Source: an uncultured Chlorobiaceae bacterium
GTDB taxonomy: Bacteria; Bacteroidota; Chlorobiia; Chlorobiales; Chlorobiaceae
Reading direction: 5' to 3'
DNA length: 64,000 bases
Assembly: GCA_903994525.1 (NCBI GenBank)
Contig: CAJEXW010000011.1
Location: 25,165 to 89,164, forward strand
Shown: one piece after another, positions 18,667 to 27,629 of the stretch
Layout of the letters: every line of letters begins with the position of its first letter
Position numbering within the stretch: the first letter of the stretch is position 1
Notes under the pieces: model-generated
What the model saw: the letters and a program-made list of their open reading frames with translations, nothing else
The model's database searches: none
Told to the model about the DNA's origin: nothing
Made by a program: the position numbers and the translations under genes

Positions 18667-19167
18667 TCAAGCTATAGCAAGTTCTGAAAGATATGTTTTG
18701 ATAGACTGGTGCTTGCCAAGACCAAGTTTTTTGTGCATCCTGTAGCGGATACTTTCCATCCCCCTTGTTGATATACCGACAGAGCGTCCTATCTCTCTGG
18801 TGTCATAGTTGAGTTTGACGAGAAGGCTGATTCTGAGCTCTCGCTGATTCAGGTTTGCATGTTTTTTCTGGAGCTTCGATAAAAAGACGGAATCGGATTC
18901 TGTTAACTCCATGTTCAGTCGTTTCTCGATGGTCTCTGTTTCAATCAGACTCAAACATGAATCGGTCATTGCTCTTTTGACGTTACTGTCAATTTCAAGT
19001 GCATGTATCTGGTCGAGAAGGTTCCGCAGTGAAGAGGTTTTTTCTGCAATTGCGGTTGAAACTCTTGTCAGCTCAAGATCCTGATTTGCTATTCTGATTT
19101 TAAGTTCCCCTATCTCGTTTTCATATTCAGCAGAGGACTTCTTACCCACTTCCGTGTGTGTGTTCAT
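18667..19167 (-). CDS. Coiled-coil LuxR-type HTH regulator, short paralogue
   Basis: A 166-residue protein: a coiled coil over residues 15-70 and a LuxR-like helix-turn-helix at the C-terminus (REIGRSVGISTRGMESIRYR, then LGKHQSIKTYLSELA). It strongly resembles the last 160 residues of the 406-residue regulator at 20634-21854, with shared blocks MELTESDS, LVKLN and KKLGLGKHQSIKTYL, but lacks its N-terminal domain. It has no receiver domain and no membrane segment. The two copies flank a lipid kinase gene. The signal sensed is unknown; a partner protein, possibly the long paralogue, could supply it. Confidence 0.82.
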   Translation of the reverse strand: MNTHTEVGKKSSAEYENEIGELKIRIANQDLELTRVSTAIAEKTSSLRNLLDQIHALEIDSNVKRAMTDSCLSLIETETIEKRLNMELTESDSVFLSKLQKKHANLNQRELRISLLVKLNYDTREIGRSVGISTRGMESIRYRMHKKLGLGKHQSIKTYLSELAIA

Positions 19168-19726
19168 CGTATTGTTATTCAGTTTATGCGTTTTATAGAT
19201 ATAGCTTCATGCTGTTAAGTACTCCAAGCCAAGCATCTCCCCTCAACAGCTCCGAGGAAATACACTTTTTGAGGGATCCTCCCAGTTCACCTCAATTTCT
19301 GATCCGTTGATGACGCACTTCCCAACACTGGTTACAAAAAATAACGCCAGGAATACACTCTTACTGCATCATCACTACAGTCTTTCTTCCAATTTGTTTT
19401 GACGTGTTCGCGAAAGTAATATTTGTTTTTTTTTAGAGAAATGCAAAATAAATTCGTAGTTCTCTTTTTAATCACGTCCTTTCTTTTTGTTATACGTCAG
19501 TATGATAATTTCCTGTACCAGGTTTTTCAAAAGAGTGTTCGGTATTGACACAAATTTCTTTTTCTTGTCCAAATTGTTTAGAGTATCAATCAGGATTAGT
19601 TTACGTTTTTTTAATCTTCCTTGCAGAAGCTGATAGACATCTTCGCTTCAGGCAGAGATGCTCTTTTTTCCAGTAGGTTGTTGGCAAAAATGGTGGTGAT
19701 AGATCGTCAATTATTTTAGAGGAAAG
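19168..19726. other. 559-bp AT-rich gap upstream of two divergent genes
   Basis: The gap separates the short LuxR-type gene (minus) from the lipid kinase gene (plus) and must hold both promoters. No RNA gene, repeat or strong hairpin is evident. Around 19545 a TTGACA hexamer is visible but without a convincing -10 partner, and promoter rules in this phylum differ from those of E. coli. One 35-codon frame starting ATG at 19441 encodes a hydrophobic peptide; its ribosome site is too close to the ATG to be convincing. Confidence 0.4.
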
Positions 19727-20644
19727 ATGAATAACTCTGCTCGTAACCTTTTTATTTTTAATCCTGCTGCCGACAAGGGGCGTGCAGCGCGCAAGGAGCG
19801 GTGGCTCCAGGAGCTTTTGGTTGGACGCTCAGATTCTGTGATGATACGTACAACCTGTGCTGGTCATGCTGCCGCTCTTGCTTGTTCCGGGGCTGATGAG
19901 TACAGTGGCATTATTGCTTGCGGTGGAGACGGTACAGTGCATGAAATTGCCAATGCTGTTGCAGGTAAAGGAATTCCTGTTGGTATTCTGCCAATGGGAT
20001 CTGCAAATGATTTTATTAAAACCTTGAATCCCTGTTATCACGAATTATGTGGTATTGCACATTTTTTTACAGGTGAAAGTCTCCCTGTTGACCTTGGCCG
20101 TCTCTTCTATGGCAACGGCAACCACCAGTATTTTGTCAATTCTTTGGGCATTGGTTTTACTGGCAGAATCGCAAAAGCTGTCAAGCAAACACGGTGGTTC
20201 AAGGGTGAACTTGCTTATGTGTATGCTCTTTTAAAGGTTCTTTGTCGATATAAGCCGATAAAAATCCGTATTACTCTTGGCTTGGAAAACTCTCTTTTGA
20301 CGCTGAATGAAGCTGTCTTTGCTTTGTCAGTGATGAACGGAAAGGTTGAGGGGGGAAAGTTTAGAATTGCTCCATCTGCAGATTTATCCGACGGGTTACT
20401 TGATGTCTGTATTCTTAAATCTATCCCGATGTATTCAGTGTTCAGTTTTATTCTGAAATATATTCGTGGAACGCATATTGATGATCCACGGGTATTGTAT
20501 TGCAAGGTGAAAACTGTTGAGGTGATTCTCGAAGAGCCTGATGTTATGCATATTGATGGTGAGGTGGTTGAAAACGTTTGTGGGAGGATAGCAATATCGG
20601 TTGTTCCAAAAGGACTTACAGTAGTTCAAGGTATTACGTCATAG
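19727..20644 (+). CDS. Diacylglycerol kinase-family lipid kinase
   Basis: A 305-residue protein of the DagK/YegS/sphingosine-kinase superfamily. The N-terminal catalytic domain shows FIFNPAADKGRA, the nucleotide-binding GGDGTVHEIANAV (about residues 65-77) and LPMGSANDFIKTL. The C-terminal beta domain shows VNSLGIGFTGRIAKAVK, and the ending DGEVVE is also typical. It would phosphorylate a lipid alcohol such as diacylglycerol, but other lipids or polyprenols are possible. AAAG lies six bases before the ATG. Its stop overlaps the end of the convergent long LuxR-type gene by 11 bases. Confidence 0.88.
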   Translation: MNNSARNLFIFNPAADKGRAARKERWLQELLVGRSDSVMIRTTCAGHAAALACSGADEYSGIIACGGDGTVHEIANAVAGKGIPVGILPMGSANDFIKTLNPCYHELCGIAHFFTGESLPVDLGRLFYGNGNHQYFVNSLGIGFTGRIAKAVKQTRWFKGELAYVYALLKVLCRYKPIKIRITLGLENSLLTLNEAVFALSVMNGKVEGGKFRIAPSADLSDGLLDVCILKSIPMYSVFSFILKYIRGTHIDDPRVLYCKVKTVEVILEEPDVMHIDGEVVENVCGRIAISVVPKGLTVVQGITS

Positions 20645-21854
20645 CAAGTTCTGTGAGGTATGTTTTAATTGACTGGTGTTTTCCCAGTCCTAATTTTTTA
20701 TGTAGTCTGTAACGAATAGTTTCAATGCCTCTTGTTGATAGACCGATGGAGTGAGCAATATCAGCCGTGTCAAAGTTTAACTTGACCAGCAGACATATTC
20801 TCAGTTCTCGTTTGTTGAGCTGGGGAAACTTCTTTTGCAGCAGAGATATAAAAAGTGAATCTGATTCAGTTAACTCCATGCTGAGCTTTTTTTCGATAGA
20901 GTCATTCTCAATGAGCCGCGAGCAGCAATCGGTCATATTTTTTTTTATCAGGGGTGAAATTTCCAGAGAATAAATCTGGTCAAGCAACTCTTGTAATCCC
21001 TTTGTATTTTCGCGATGAGTGGTTGATCGTCTTGTCAGTTCACCCTCCTGAGCATCAACTCGTTTTTTTAGTAAGGCCATCTTTTTTTCAGTATCTCGGG
21101 CAAATTTTTTGTTTGCCTCTGCCTGAGCATTCATTTTGATCACCATTTGGGTAATGCGATGCTCAAAACTTTGCTGAAGCAATTGGAGTTCTCGCTCTTT
21201 TTCTCTCTCTTTTGCAATGAGGTCAATGCGCAAAGAGTCCATTGCCTTGAAAAAGGGATAATACTTGTGCGCGGGTGGAGGAGTTGTTATCGGCTCATCA
21301 AGCATATTGAGCCAGGATATTCGTGCAATTGTCTGTAAAAATTGTGTGGTTAATGTGGGCTCTTCAATGTGTTCCTGGATAATGTCATCAGTCGTGTTGT
21401 TACTCTCTTTATATGCTATGATATAGCCAACGGCATCCTCATAGCTCTCAGAGAGTATAACAGACATTTTTTGAGGTGCTACGGCTGCAAATGTTTCAAC
21501 TGTTATACGCATTGACTCAGAAATATTGTAAAAACCAATAACTCCAAGAATGGGACTCCAGTTGAAAAAAAGATCAGTTATCGCTTGTTTATACTTAAAG
21601 GTAATATTCAGGACATGACGCAGATCGAAGAGAATATGAAACTGCTGATTCTCAAGTGCGGATTCAGTGAGTACCACCTGCAAGAGTTCCACATCCATAA
21701 AGTCAAGCACCACCTCAGCCTTTGCTTCTATCCAGGTGTGAACAATATTTTGGTCAATGACACTCATCCACTTGGTATATCCTGCCGACGGGTGGTGGTT
21801 GCTCCAGTGATTTTTTTCCGTCACCTCAAGTGCATTGAGTTTTGCAGATGCCAT
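20634..21854 (-). CDS. LuxR-type HTH regulator with N-terminal STAS-like domain
   Basis: A 406-residue cytoplasmic protein. Residues about 30-150 form an alpha-beta domain (FHILFDLRHVLNITFKYKQA, then ILGVIGFYNISESM) reminiscent of STAS/SpoIIAA-like folds. Residues about 215-300 are a long coiled coil, and the C-terminus is a LuxR-like helix-turn-helix (DIAHSIGLSTRGIETIRYRL) ending LGKHQSIKTYLTELAMT. The C-terminal third is the parental form, or sibling, of the short regulator at 18667-19167. No phospho-acceptor domain is seen. The STAS assignment is tentative and rests on pattern only. Confidence 0.8.
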   Translation of the reverse strand: MASAKLNALEVTEKNHWSNHHPSAGYTKWMSVIDQNIVHTWIEAKAEVVLDFMDVELLQVVLTESALENQQFHILFDLRHVLNITFKYKQAITDLFFNWSPILGVIGFYNISESMRITVETFAAVAPQKMSVILSESYEDAVGYIIAYKESNNTTDDIIQEHIEEPTLTTQFLQTIARISWLNMLDEPITTPPPAHKYYPFFKAMDSLRIDLIAKEREKERELQLLQQSFEHRITQMVIKMNAQAEANKKFARDTEKKMALLKKRVDAQEGELTRRSTTHRENTKGLQELLDQIYSLEISPLIKKNMTDCCSRLIENDSIEKKLSMELTESDSLFISLLQKKFPQLNKRELRICLLVKLNFDTADIAHSIGLSTRGIETIRYRLHKKLGLGKHQSIKTYLTELAMT

Positions 21855-22173
21855 TTTTATTGTCTTGTAAGGTTTTGTGATACTTTTTTTTTCGACTTAT
21901 GATCACCTGTTACAGAAGTATTGCGCCTAAATATAATCAGCAATTACTTTTATTAAAATAAACGATTATGGTGTTTTTTAAATTTTTACTTTTTTTGTTG
22001 ATAAGATTTTTTGTGTGAATGTCGGGATATCCTGATGAAATGTGATTGTTGGATAATAACTCACGAACTATCTCCGGTCATTTGCTTCGGTTTTTTTATA
22101 TTGCTGGTTGGTACTATACCTTGGTTTTGACGTGAAAAATTGATAAGAGTATAACTTACAGGGTGTTTTTCTT
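21855..22173. other. 319-bp divergent intergenic region
   Basis: An AT-rich gap between the long LuxR-type gene (minus) and the GlmU-like gene (plus), expected to hold both promoters. There are runs of T and A around 21880-22010, but no convincing terminator, RNA gene or repeat. I see nothing further in it. Confidence 0.4.
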
Positions 22174-23430
22174 ATGCAGATTCTTGTTTTTGAAGATACC
22201 AGGGTTCGGGAGTTGGGACCGCTTGTGAATCTTAAACCTGTTTATGGCCTTTATACAGGTTTTCGTTCTCTTCGGGAAAAGTTTGAGTTGTTGATGAGAG
22301 GAGGGGGCAAGCTCACGTACCATCTTCGGAGATACCTTGCCCCTTTTTATGCTGAGCAGCATCCAGAATGTCTGATCAACAGGATTGAGGAGAGAGACGT
22401 TTTACTTCTCAATGGTCGTATTGTCTGTGATGAGGCGGCAGCAAGAGTGATTCTGGAAGGTGCTTTTGAACCAGGAAAGGCGTACATGCAGGGGCAGAAT
22501 CTGCTCTTTGCACGCGTTGACAGTTCACTACTGTATACTCATGATGGTGGTGATTTTATGCCGGATCTTTTTGATACATCAACCCTTGCCGAAAAGCTTG
22601 TTACCGAAACCGTGACGGGATTTCGGGTGATTGACAATCTCTGGGATGTTATCGCTTTTCATGCCGATGAACTTTTGCGTGACGCTGAAACGCTTGAACT
22701 TGGCCATATTGATGGCGATGTGCATCCCTCCGCTGCTATTGTTAATCCCTCCAACGTGTATGTCGGCCCTGGTGCGGTTATTCGTGCTGGTGCCGTTCTT
22801 GATGCCGATGAGGGATTTGTGGCTGTAGGTTCCGGCGCTATTGTCGAACCACAGGCAGTACTGATGCAGAATGTTTTTCTTGCCCCATGGTCCAGGGCGA
22901 AAATTGGTTCAAAAATATTCAGCAATGTTGCCGTTGGTATGGCTTCAAAAGTTGGTGGTGAAGTTGAAGACTCGCTCATTGAGCCCTTTGCCAACAAACA
23001 GCATGACGGTTTTCTCGGTCACTCTTATCTCTCTTCTTGGTGTAACCTTGGAGCTGGCACCAATACGAGCGATCTCAAAAATAACTATAGCTCGATAACA
23101 CTGCATATCAATGGTCAGTTCTATAAAACAGGATTGCAGTTTCTCGGTCTTTTGATGGGTGATCACAGTAAAAGTTCTATTAATTCAATGTTCAATACTG
23201 GCACTGTCGTCGGAACAGGGGCAAATATTTTTGGTGGTGGATTCCCTCCAAAAGAGGTTTCTTCATTTGCCTGGGGTGGTAGTGAGGGTTTTGAGCGCTA
23301 TGATGTTGAAAAAGCCGTTGCAACGGCTAAAAAGGTGATGGAGCGTCGCAAGGTGACGATGAGCAGCAATTATGAGTCCATGTTTCGATTTGTTGCCGGA
23401 AGAGAGGAGACTTTCCAGTTGTTTGTATAA
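22174..23430 (+). CDS. GlmU-family nucleotidyltransferase/acetyltransferase-like protein (alternative Bacteroidetes-Chlorobi type)
   Basis: A 418-residue protein of the alternative GlmU family found in Bacteroidetes and Chlorobi. The N-terminal third has a reduced nucleotidyltransferase part (start QILVFEDTRVRELGPL). The C-terminal half is a left-handed beta-helix with hexapeptide repeats, such as VNPSNVYVGPGAVIRAGAVL and GAIVEPQAVLM, then WCNLGAGTNTSDLKNNYSSI. It should make UDP-GlcNAc precursors for the cell wall and LPS, but the classical GlmU motif LAAGxGTRM is missing, so the pyrophosphorylase role is inferred from family. It is followed by trpG after 23 bases. Confidence 0.85.
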   Translation: MQILVFEDTRVRELGPLVNLKPVYGLYTGFRSLREKFELLMRGGGKLTYHLRRYLAPFYAEQHPECLINRIEERDVLLLNGRIVCDEAAARVILEGAFEPGKAYMQGQNLLFARVDSSLLYTHDGGDFMPDLFDTSTLAEKLVTETVTGFRVIDNLWDVIAFHADELLRDAETLELGHIDGDVHPSAAIVNPSNVYVGPGAVIRAGAVLDADEGFVAVGSGAIVEPQAVLMQNVFLAPWSRAKIGSKIFSNVAVGMASKVGGEVEDSLIEPFANKQHDGFLGHSYLSSWCNLGAGTNTSDLKNNYSSITLHINGQFYKTGLQFLGLLMGDHSKSSINSMFNTGTVVGTGANIFGGGFPPKEVSSFAWGGSEGFERYDVEKAVATAKKVMERRKVTMSSNYESMFRFVAGREETFQLFV

Positions 23431-23453
23431 TATTCATTAAGCAGGGTGGTTGC

Positions 23454-24017
23454 ATGATTTTGGTTGTTGATAATTATGACTCATTTACCTATAACTTGGT
23501 ACAGTATATCGGTGAGTCAGGCGAGGATGTTGAGGTTTACCGTAATGATGAACTGTCGGTTAATGACATTGTTGCAAAAAGTCCGGCAAAAATTGTTATT
23601 TCACCAGGGCCAGGCACTCCGGATGATGCTGGTGTCTCAGTCTCATTGATTCGGGCTGTAAAAGGGAAGATTCCGCTGCTTGGTGTCTGTCTTGGACATC
23701 AGTCGATTGGTGTGGCTCTTGGTGGTATGGTGGTAAGAGCTGCCAGTATCATGCACGGAAAGACTTCAACGGTGTTCCACGATGAGTGTGGTATTTTCAA
23801 GGGAATAGACAATCCTTTTGTTGCTACGCGCTATCATTCACTTGTCGTTGAGAGAGGATCGCTTCCCGAACAGCTTTGTATTCGGGCGTGGACTGAGGAT
23901 GGGGTCATTATGGGGATGGATTCTGAACTTCTCAAGCTTTATGGTCTTCAGTTTCATCCAGAATCTATCATGACTACTGAGGGTAAAAAAATTATCAGGA
24001 ATTTTCTTGAGTTATAA
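23454..24017 (+). CDS. trpG: Anthranilate synthase component II / glutamine amidotransferase
   Basis: A 187-residue class I glutamine amidotransferase supplying ammonia for anthranilate (TrpG) or aminodeoxychorismate (PabA). The triad is visible: nucleophilic Cys in GVCLGHQSIG, and His and Glu in LQFHPESIMT. The start ILVVDNYDSFTYNLVQY and SPGPGTPDDAG are typical. TrpG and PabA cannot be separated reliably, and in many bacteria one protein serves both pathways. The partner trpE/pabB is not adjacent. It shares a likely transcript with the GlmU-like gene. Confidence 0.9.
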   Translation: MILVVDNYDSFTYNLVQYIGESGEDVEVYRNDELSVNDIVAKSPAKIVISPGPGTPDDAGVSVSLIRAVKGKIPLLGVCLGHQSIGVALGGMVVRAASIMHGKTSTVFHDECGIFKGIDNPFVATRYHSLVVERGSLPEQLCIRAWTEDGVIMGMDSELLKLYGLQFHPESIMTTEGKKIIRNFLEL

Positions 24018-24106
24018 AAAGTAAGAGTTATTGTCGTCATCCACGGATTGTTTCCTGATGGCTGCTCCCTGAATTTCTACTACGGTAGAGCTGTGATTCA
24101 CACATC

Positions 24107-24526
24107 TCATTGAAGCCATTGCTGAAGCGCTCTGATTTCAGTGAGAGTGAGTTGTTTTTGAGGTGTCATAAAGTAGTATAGTGGCTGATGGGCAACTCCC
24201 TTCGACACGACACGCCGTAGTCTCTTGTTCAGTAATCCTGAAGTTATTTTTTTAGAGTCGCCTGATGTTGAAAAATTCAGGGCTGTCCGGCCCAAAGAGA
24301 CGGTTCGTGCTATTATCCATGATGGAGGGGCAATGTAGGCAATTCGTCTCCATTGTGTTTCGTATGAGTGACAGTCATAACAGGCTTTTTTGAGTGAGCT
24401 TTTTATACTCTCAGGTAACTGAGTGTCCGTACTTGCAGGAGGATTGATGCGGTTAAGTGGCACAAACTGTAGAAAAATCAAAAGGATAACTGTCCAACTC
24501 GCAAAGGATTGTTTTGAATCTGTCAT
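24107..24526 (-). CDS. Haem-binding-domain protein (cytochrome c-like CxxCH)
   Basis: A 139-residue protein with an N-terminal signal anchor (about residues 10-25, WTVILLIFLQFVPL). It then has the covalent-haem motif CYDCH (49-53) with the family context KKACYDCHSYETQWRRIAYIAPPSW. This matches the haem-binding domain family of Bacteroidetes and Chlorobi. PQKQLTLTEIRALQQWL closes the domain. It would be exported and face the periplasm. It is divergent from the COG2522-type regulator, with starts 65 bases apart. Redox partner unknown. Confidence 0.82.
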   Translation of the reverse strand: MTDSKQSFASWTVILLIFLQFVPLNRINPPASTDTQLPESIKSSLKKACYDCHSYETQWRRIAYIAPPSWIIARTVSLGRTALNFSTSGDSKKITSGLLNKRLRRVVSKGVAHQPLYYFMTPQKQLTLTEIRALQQWLQ

Positions 24527-24590
24527 TTGTTTTCCGGACCCACCCCGAAGGGTTATACTCTTTTTGTTAACGTGTATAAAAGCTGTTCTC

Positions 24591-24926
24591 GTGATATTTC
24601 CTTGTGAAAAAGCCGTATGGCAATATCTTCCACAAATCAGGGCTGATCTTGCTCTCGAGCTTGTAAAAACCGGTATGACTCAATCACAGGCTGCAAAAAA
24701 ACTCGGAGTTACTCCTGCGGCTGTTTCTCAGTATATTCATAAAAAACGGGGTATGCAATCCTCAAGAAGTAGCTTGTACCGCACCGGGATCGAGGCGGCT
24801 GTTGACAAAATACGTCAGGATGCCTCTGTGGACGAGCTTTACAGCATTGTCTGCAACTGCTGTCGTTTGATGCAGAAAGAGGATGCGGAACGATCGGATA
24901 TGATCTGTACTAAAGTTCAACAATGA
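24591..24926 (+). CDS. COG2522-type HTH transcriptional regulator
   Basis: A 111-residue DNA-binding protein. The family start [20 protein letters not shown] (GTG start) leads into the helix-turn-helix [27 protein letters not shown], with a C-terminal cysteine cluster ending NCCRLM. The conserved PCE cysteine plus this cluster recall archaeal and bacterial regulators of this group that may bind metal or a cluster, which is an inference. The frame is open upstream to 24423 but would cover the divergent haem-protein start. Its 3' end overlaps bshC by 17 bases. Confidence 0.75.
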   Translation: MIFPCEKAVWQYLPQIRADLALELVKTGMTQSQAAKKLGVTPAAVSQYIHKKRGMQSSRSSLYRTGIEAAVDKIRQDASVDELYSIVCNCCRLMQKEDAERSDMICTKVQQ

Positions 24927-26601
24927 TATGTGCCTCGGTGGAGTGTCCGTTCAGGAGGTTTTTGAGGGTATCGATCAGCTCCATGCCGTATTTATTCAAG
25001 TAGTAAAAAATATTGATGAGCCGTTCCTGGGGCACTCCTTCCGGAAAGAGAGCTGTTTCAGCTTTGATTATCTGTTCAAGGAGTTCGTCATGTTTTCGTC
25101 TGCTCGCTTTCCATGCTTTTTGTTCAATGCTTTCGAGAATTTTTTCTGACTGAACAGTTGATGCGGCAAGAAGAGGTTGAAGAGTTGGGTCAATTTTTGC
25201 AAGCATTGGCGCGAGTGCATCAAAAGCGCGCCTGATCTCCTCTTTTGTTGCTGCAAACAGAGTATCCATTTGAGGGTTTTCCGAGATTCCAACAGCATTT
25301 TTTTTCAGTTGTTGAAGATCTCCGAATAGTGCGTTGTATATTTGCTTGCGCGAAAATCCTGGTTTACCGGTTACCTGGAGCAATTTATCCATGATTCGGC
25401 TTATTTTTGGTTCTACCAGGGTAAAGCTCCCCCTTGGAATGACAAAGGGCATCGTAAGCCCGAACAGTTCGTAGTTTGTTCGGTATTGTGCAAGATAGCT
25501 GATCTCTCCCGGGCCGGCAATACAGGCGAAGGTGGGCAAAACATGATCCTGTACAAGAGGTCTGAGTACGACATTAGGGCTGAATCGCTCCGGGTGGTCC
25601 TGACATAACTCCAGTATCTGATGGCGCGAATAGCGCTGTTTGTCGGGTACAATGATGAAGGTATCCTCTGAAGGTTGCTCTATTTTTTGCCGTTGCCCAT
25701 GCTGGTTGATGTAATAGAGATTGACTGCACGCGGCTTGGTCTGTGCTGAGTAGCCAAGATTTTCCAGCCTTGTGCTTTGTGCAATTACATTGTAGGATGA
25801 TGTCGGTGCAGATGAGAGTTCCTGAAAAAAAATCTTTGCGGCAAGCTTTTTAAATTCCGGATCCTGGCTTGAGAGTAGAATCAGCGGTTGCTCACTGAAG
25901 AGCCGCATCATGGTGTTAGCAAAGCTTATTTCAAACGTGCTCCCGGGGTAATAGCATTCTGTCAGGATATTGGTGACATTCTGTTTGTATGCAGACTCGG
26001 GTAGTAATCGGAGAAACTCCGCAACGGTTTGCTTGATCTCTTCGCTGAAGCATGAGTTTGCCACCATCTGATCCGGCATGCGACGGTAAGGTTCCTGTGT
26101 GAAGCGAACGACCTGATTTTCAGAAAAAATGGCTGTTTGTGCTGACTCTTCAAAATCGTGATCTTCACCTTCAAGCCAGAAAACAGGGACAAAATCATAT
26201 TCGGGGAAGAGCGCTTTCTGGCGCTCAGCAAAAATAATGGCGGTTAACGCTTTGTATATGGTGTAGAGTGGTCCTGTAAAGAGGCCGAGTTGTTGGCCGG
26301 TAACAATAGCCATACATCGTGGCGAGCGAAGTTTTTCAATCTCCTTGAGCTGTCGTGTTGTCCCTCCCCACCGACTGTTTTGACGCGAAAGCAGCCGCAC
26401 AAGAGTCTCTCGATCATAGGCTCTCGAACTGAGCAGTCCAAGTTGTCGGTAGTAATCAGCCTCTCTTTGATAATCGAGGTGAAAACTGCCATTCATCAAT
26501 GCTTCACGCTCAGGACTCTCTGACGTATAGTCACGAAAAATTTTGGAAAATCCTTTTTTGGGCGTCAAGATCTGTTTATAGTCAAGTAAAAAGGTGTTCA
26601 C
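24910..26601 (-). CDS. bshC: Bacillithiol biosynthesis cysteine-adding enzyme BshC
   Basis: A 563-residue BshC, which adds cysteine to glucosaminyl-malate in the last step of bacillithiol synthesis. Diagnostic blocks are [20 protein letters not shown] near residue 100, [15 protein letters not shown], and [15 protein letters not shown]-terminal coiled-coil region follows (residues about 440-510). Green sulfur bacteria are known to make N-methyl-bacillithiol, so the enzyme fits. bshA and bshB are not in the window. The gene ends convergently with the COG2522-type gene and lies a few bases downstream of surE's stop-side neighbour, with surE transcribed first. Confidence 0.92.
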   Translation of the reverse strand: MNTFLLDYKQILTPKKGFSKIFRDYTSESPEREALMNGSFHLDYQREADYYRQLGLLSSRAYDRETLVRLLSRQNSRWGGTTRQLKEIEKLRSPRCMAIVTGQQLGLFTGPLYTIYKALTAIIFAERQKALFPEYDFVPVFWLEGEDHDFEESAQTAIFSENQVVRFTQEPYRRMPDQMVANSCFSEEIKQTVAEFLRLLPESAYKQNVTNILTECYYPGSTFEISFANTMMRLFSEQPLILLSSQDPEFKKLAAKIFFQELSSAPTSSYNVIAQSTRLENLGYSAQTKPRAVNLYYINQHGQRQKIEQPSEDTFIIVPDKQRYSRHQILELCQDHPERFSPNVVLRPLVQDHVLPTFACIAGPGEISYLAQYRTNYELFGLTMPFVIPRGSFTLVEPKISRIMDKLLQVTGKPGFSRKQIYNALFGDLQQLKKNAVGISENPQMDTLFAATKEEIRRAFDALAPMLAKIDPTLQPLLAASTVQSEKILESIEQKAWKASRRKHDELLEQIIKAETALFPEGVPQERLINIFYYLNKYGMELIDTLKNLLNGHSTEAHIIVEL

Positions 26602-26605
26602 GCGT

Positions 26606-27403
26606 TTATTTGTTCAGTTTCCATGTTTCCAGTGTGCTGATGACGCTGTGGTTGGTCATATCGCATGAAATTGGTGTCACGGTCACATAGTTGTGGCGGA
26701 CCGCAAATTCATCCTGTCGCAATGTGTTATCAAGCAGGCAGAGAGTACCGCTCAGCCAGTAGTAGGGGTTTCCAAACATATCATGTCGTTCAATCGTGTC
26801 CTCCTCCCACCGTGAGCGTCCCTGTTCGGTGATGACGATGCCGGCAATCTCAGATTCCTCTCTGTTCGGAATGTTCGAAGAGAGTATTGTGTCTCGGGGC
26901 AGTCCTTCAGCTAGCACCTTTTTAGCCAGTTTGCGTGCAAATTTTGCAGCGTAGGTAAAGTTCGCATTTTCATAGGTGGTCAACGAAAATGCAAGAGAGT
27001 TAATGCCCTGGACTGCGCCTTCGAGTGCAGCGGCTACAGTTCCGGAATAGATGGTATTGATGGCAGTGTTGCTGCCATAGTTGATGCCGGAAACGATAAG
27101 ATCAGGTTTTGATGGGAGAATGTGGCTTAGTGCCACTTTGATACAGTCAACCGGTGTGCCTGATACCGTGTACCCAAAAAAATGGCCATTTTTTAAAAAT
27201 TTCTTGATACGCAATGGTGTGCCGAGAGTCATGGCATGGCTCATACCGCTATGGGGTTCGGCAGGTGCCACGACCGTGACGTGTCCGATTTTTTTCATCG
27301 CAGCCGCCAGGGCGTGTATTCCCTCTCCTTCAATGCCGTCATCATTACAAACAAGTATATGAGGTTTAGGCTGGGGATTTACCTTGTTCTGTTTGTCGGC
27401 CAT
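26606..27403 (-). CDS. surE: 5'/3'-nucleotidase SurE
   Basis: A metal-dependent phosphatase that removes phosphate from nucleoside monophosphates. The 265-residue form has the metal motif [10 protein letters not shown] near the N-terminus, [48 protein letters not shown] and the SurE-type ending. ATG 27403 is chosen by family alignment ([19 protein letters not shown]); the frame is open to 27475 without family likeness. It lies four bases upstream of bshC on the same strand, so the two are probably co-transcribed. Confidence 0.93.
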   Translation of the reverse strand: MADKQNKVNPQPKPHILVCNDDGIEGEGIHALAAAMKKIGHVTVVAPAEPHSGMSHAMTLGTPLRIKKFLKNGHFFGYTVSGTPVDCIKVALSHILPSKPDLIVSGINYGSNTAINTIYSGTVAAALEGAVQGINSLAFSLTTYENANFTYAAKFARKLAKKVLAEGLPRDTILSSNIPNREESEIAGIVITEQGRSRWEEDTIERHDMFGNPYYWLSGTLCLLDNTLRQDEFAVRHNYVTVTPISCDMTNHSVISTLETWKLNK

Positions 27404-27558
27404 AAATATTTTTACTGGATCAGTTGTTTCGTAGAGCAGGGTGAAAAAATAAAAAAGTTCTGTCCATTTAAGCATTAGAGCCGAACAAAGACAATGTTAT
27501 CATGTTTTTTATCCAAAGATTTTCTCATTTTGCCCTCAAGCAGCCTGTTTCATTCACA

Positions 27559-27581
27559 AAGCCCCGGATTTTCGGGGCCTT
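27559..27581 (-). terminator. Hairpin after the coiled-coil gene
   Basis: A six-bp GC stem GCCCCG / CGGGGC with a six-base loop and a short TTTG tail on the minus strand, between the coiled-coil gene stop (27630) and surE (27403). The T tract is short, so the call is moderate. Confidence 0.5.
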
Positions 27582-27629
27582 GTACATGCTGCTGATCAAT
27601 AACGAGTTACCTGACTTTTGGAACGCAGT

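Noticed and set aside
19545..19575. E. coli-type promoter with TTGACA
   Set aside because: No proper -10 hexamer follows at normal spacing, and the sigma factor of this phylum prefers other sequences.
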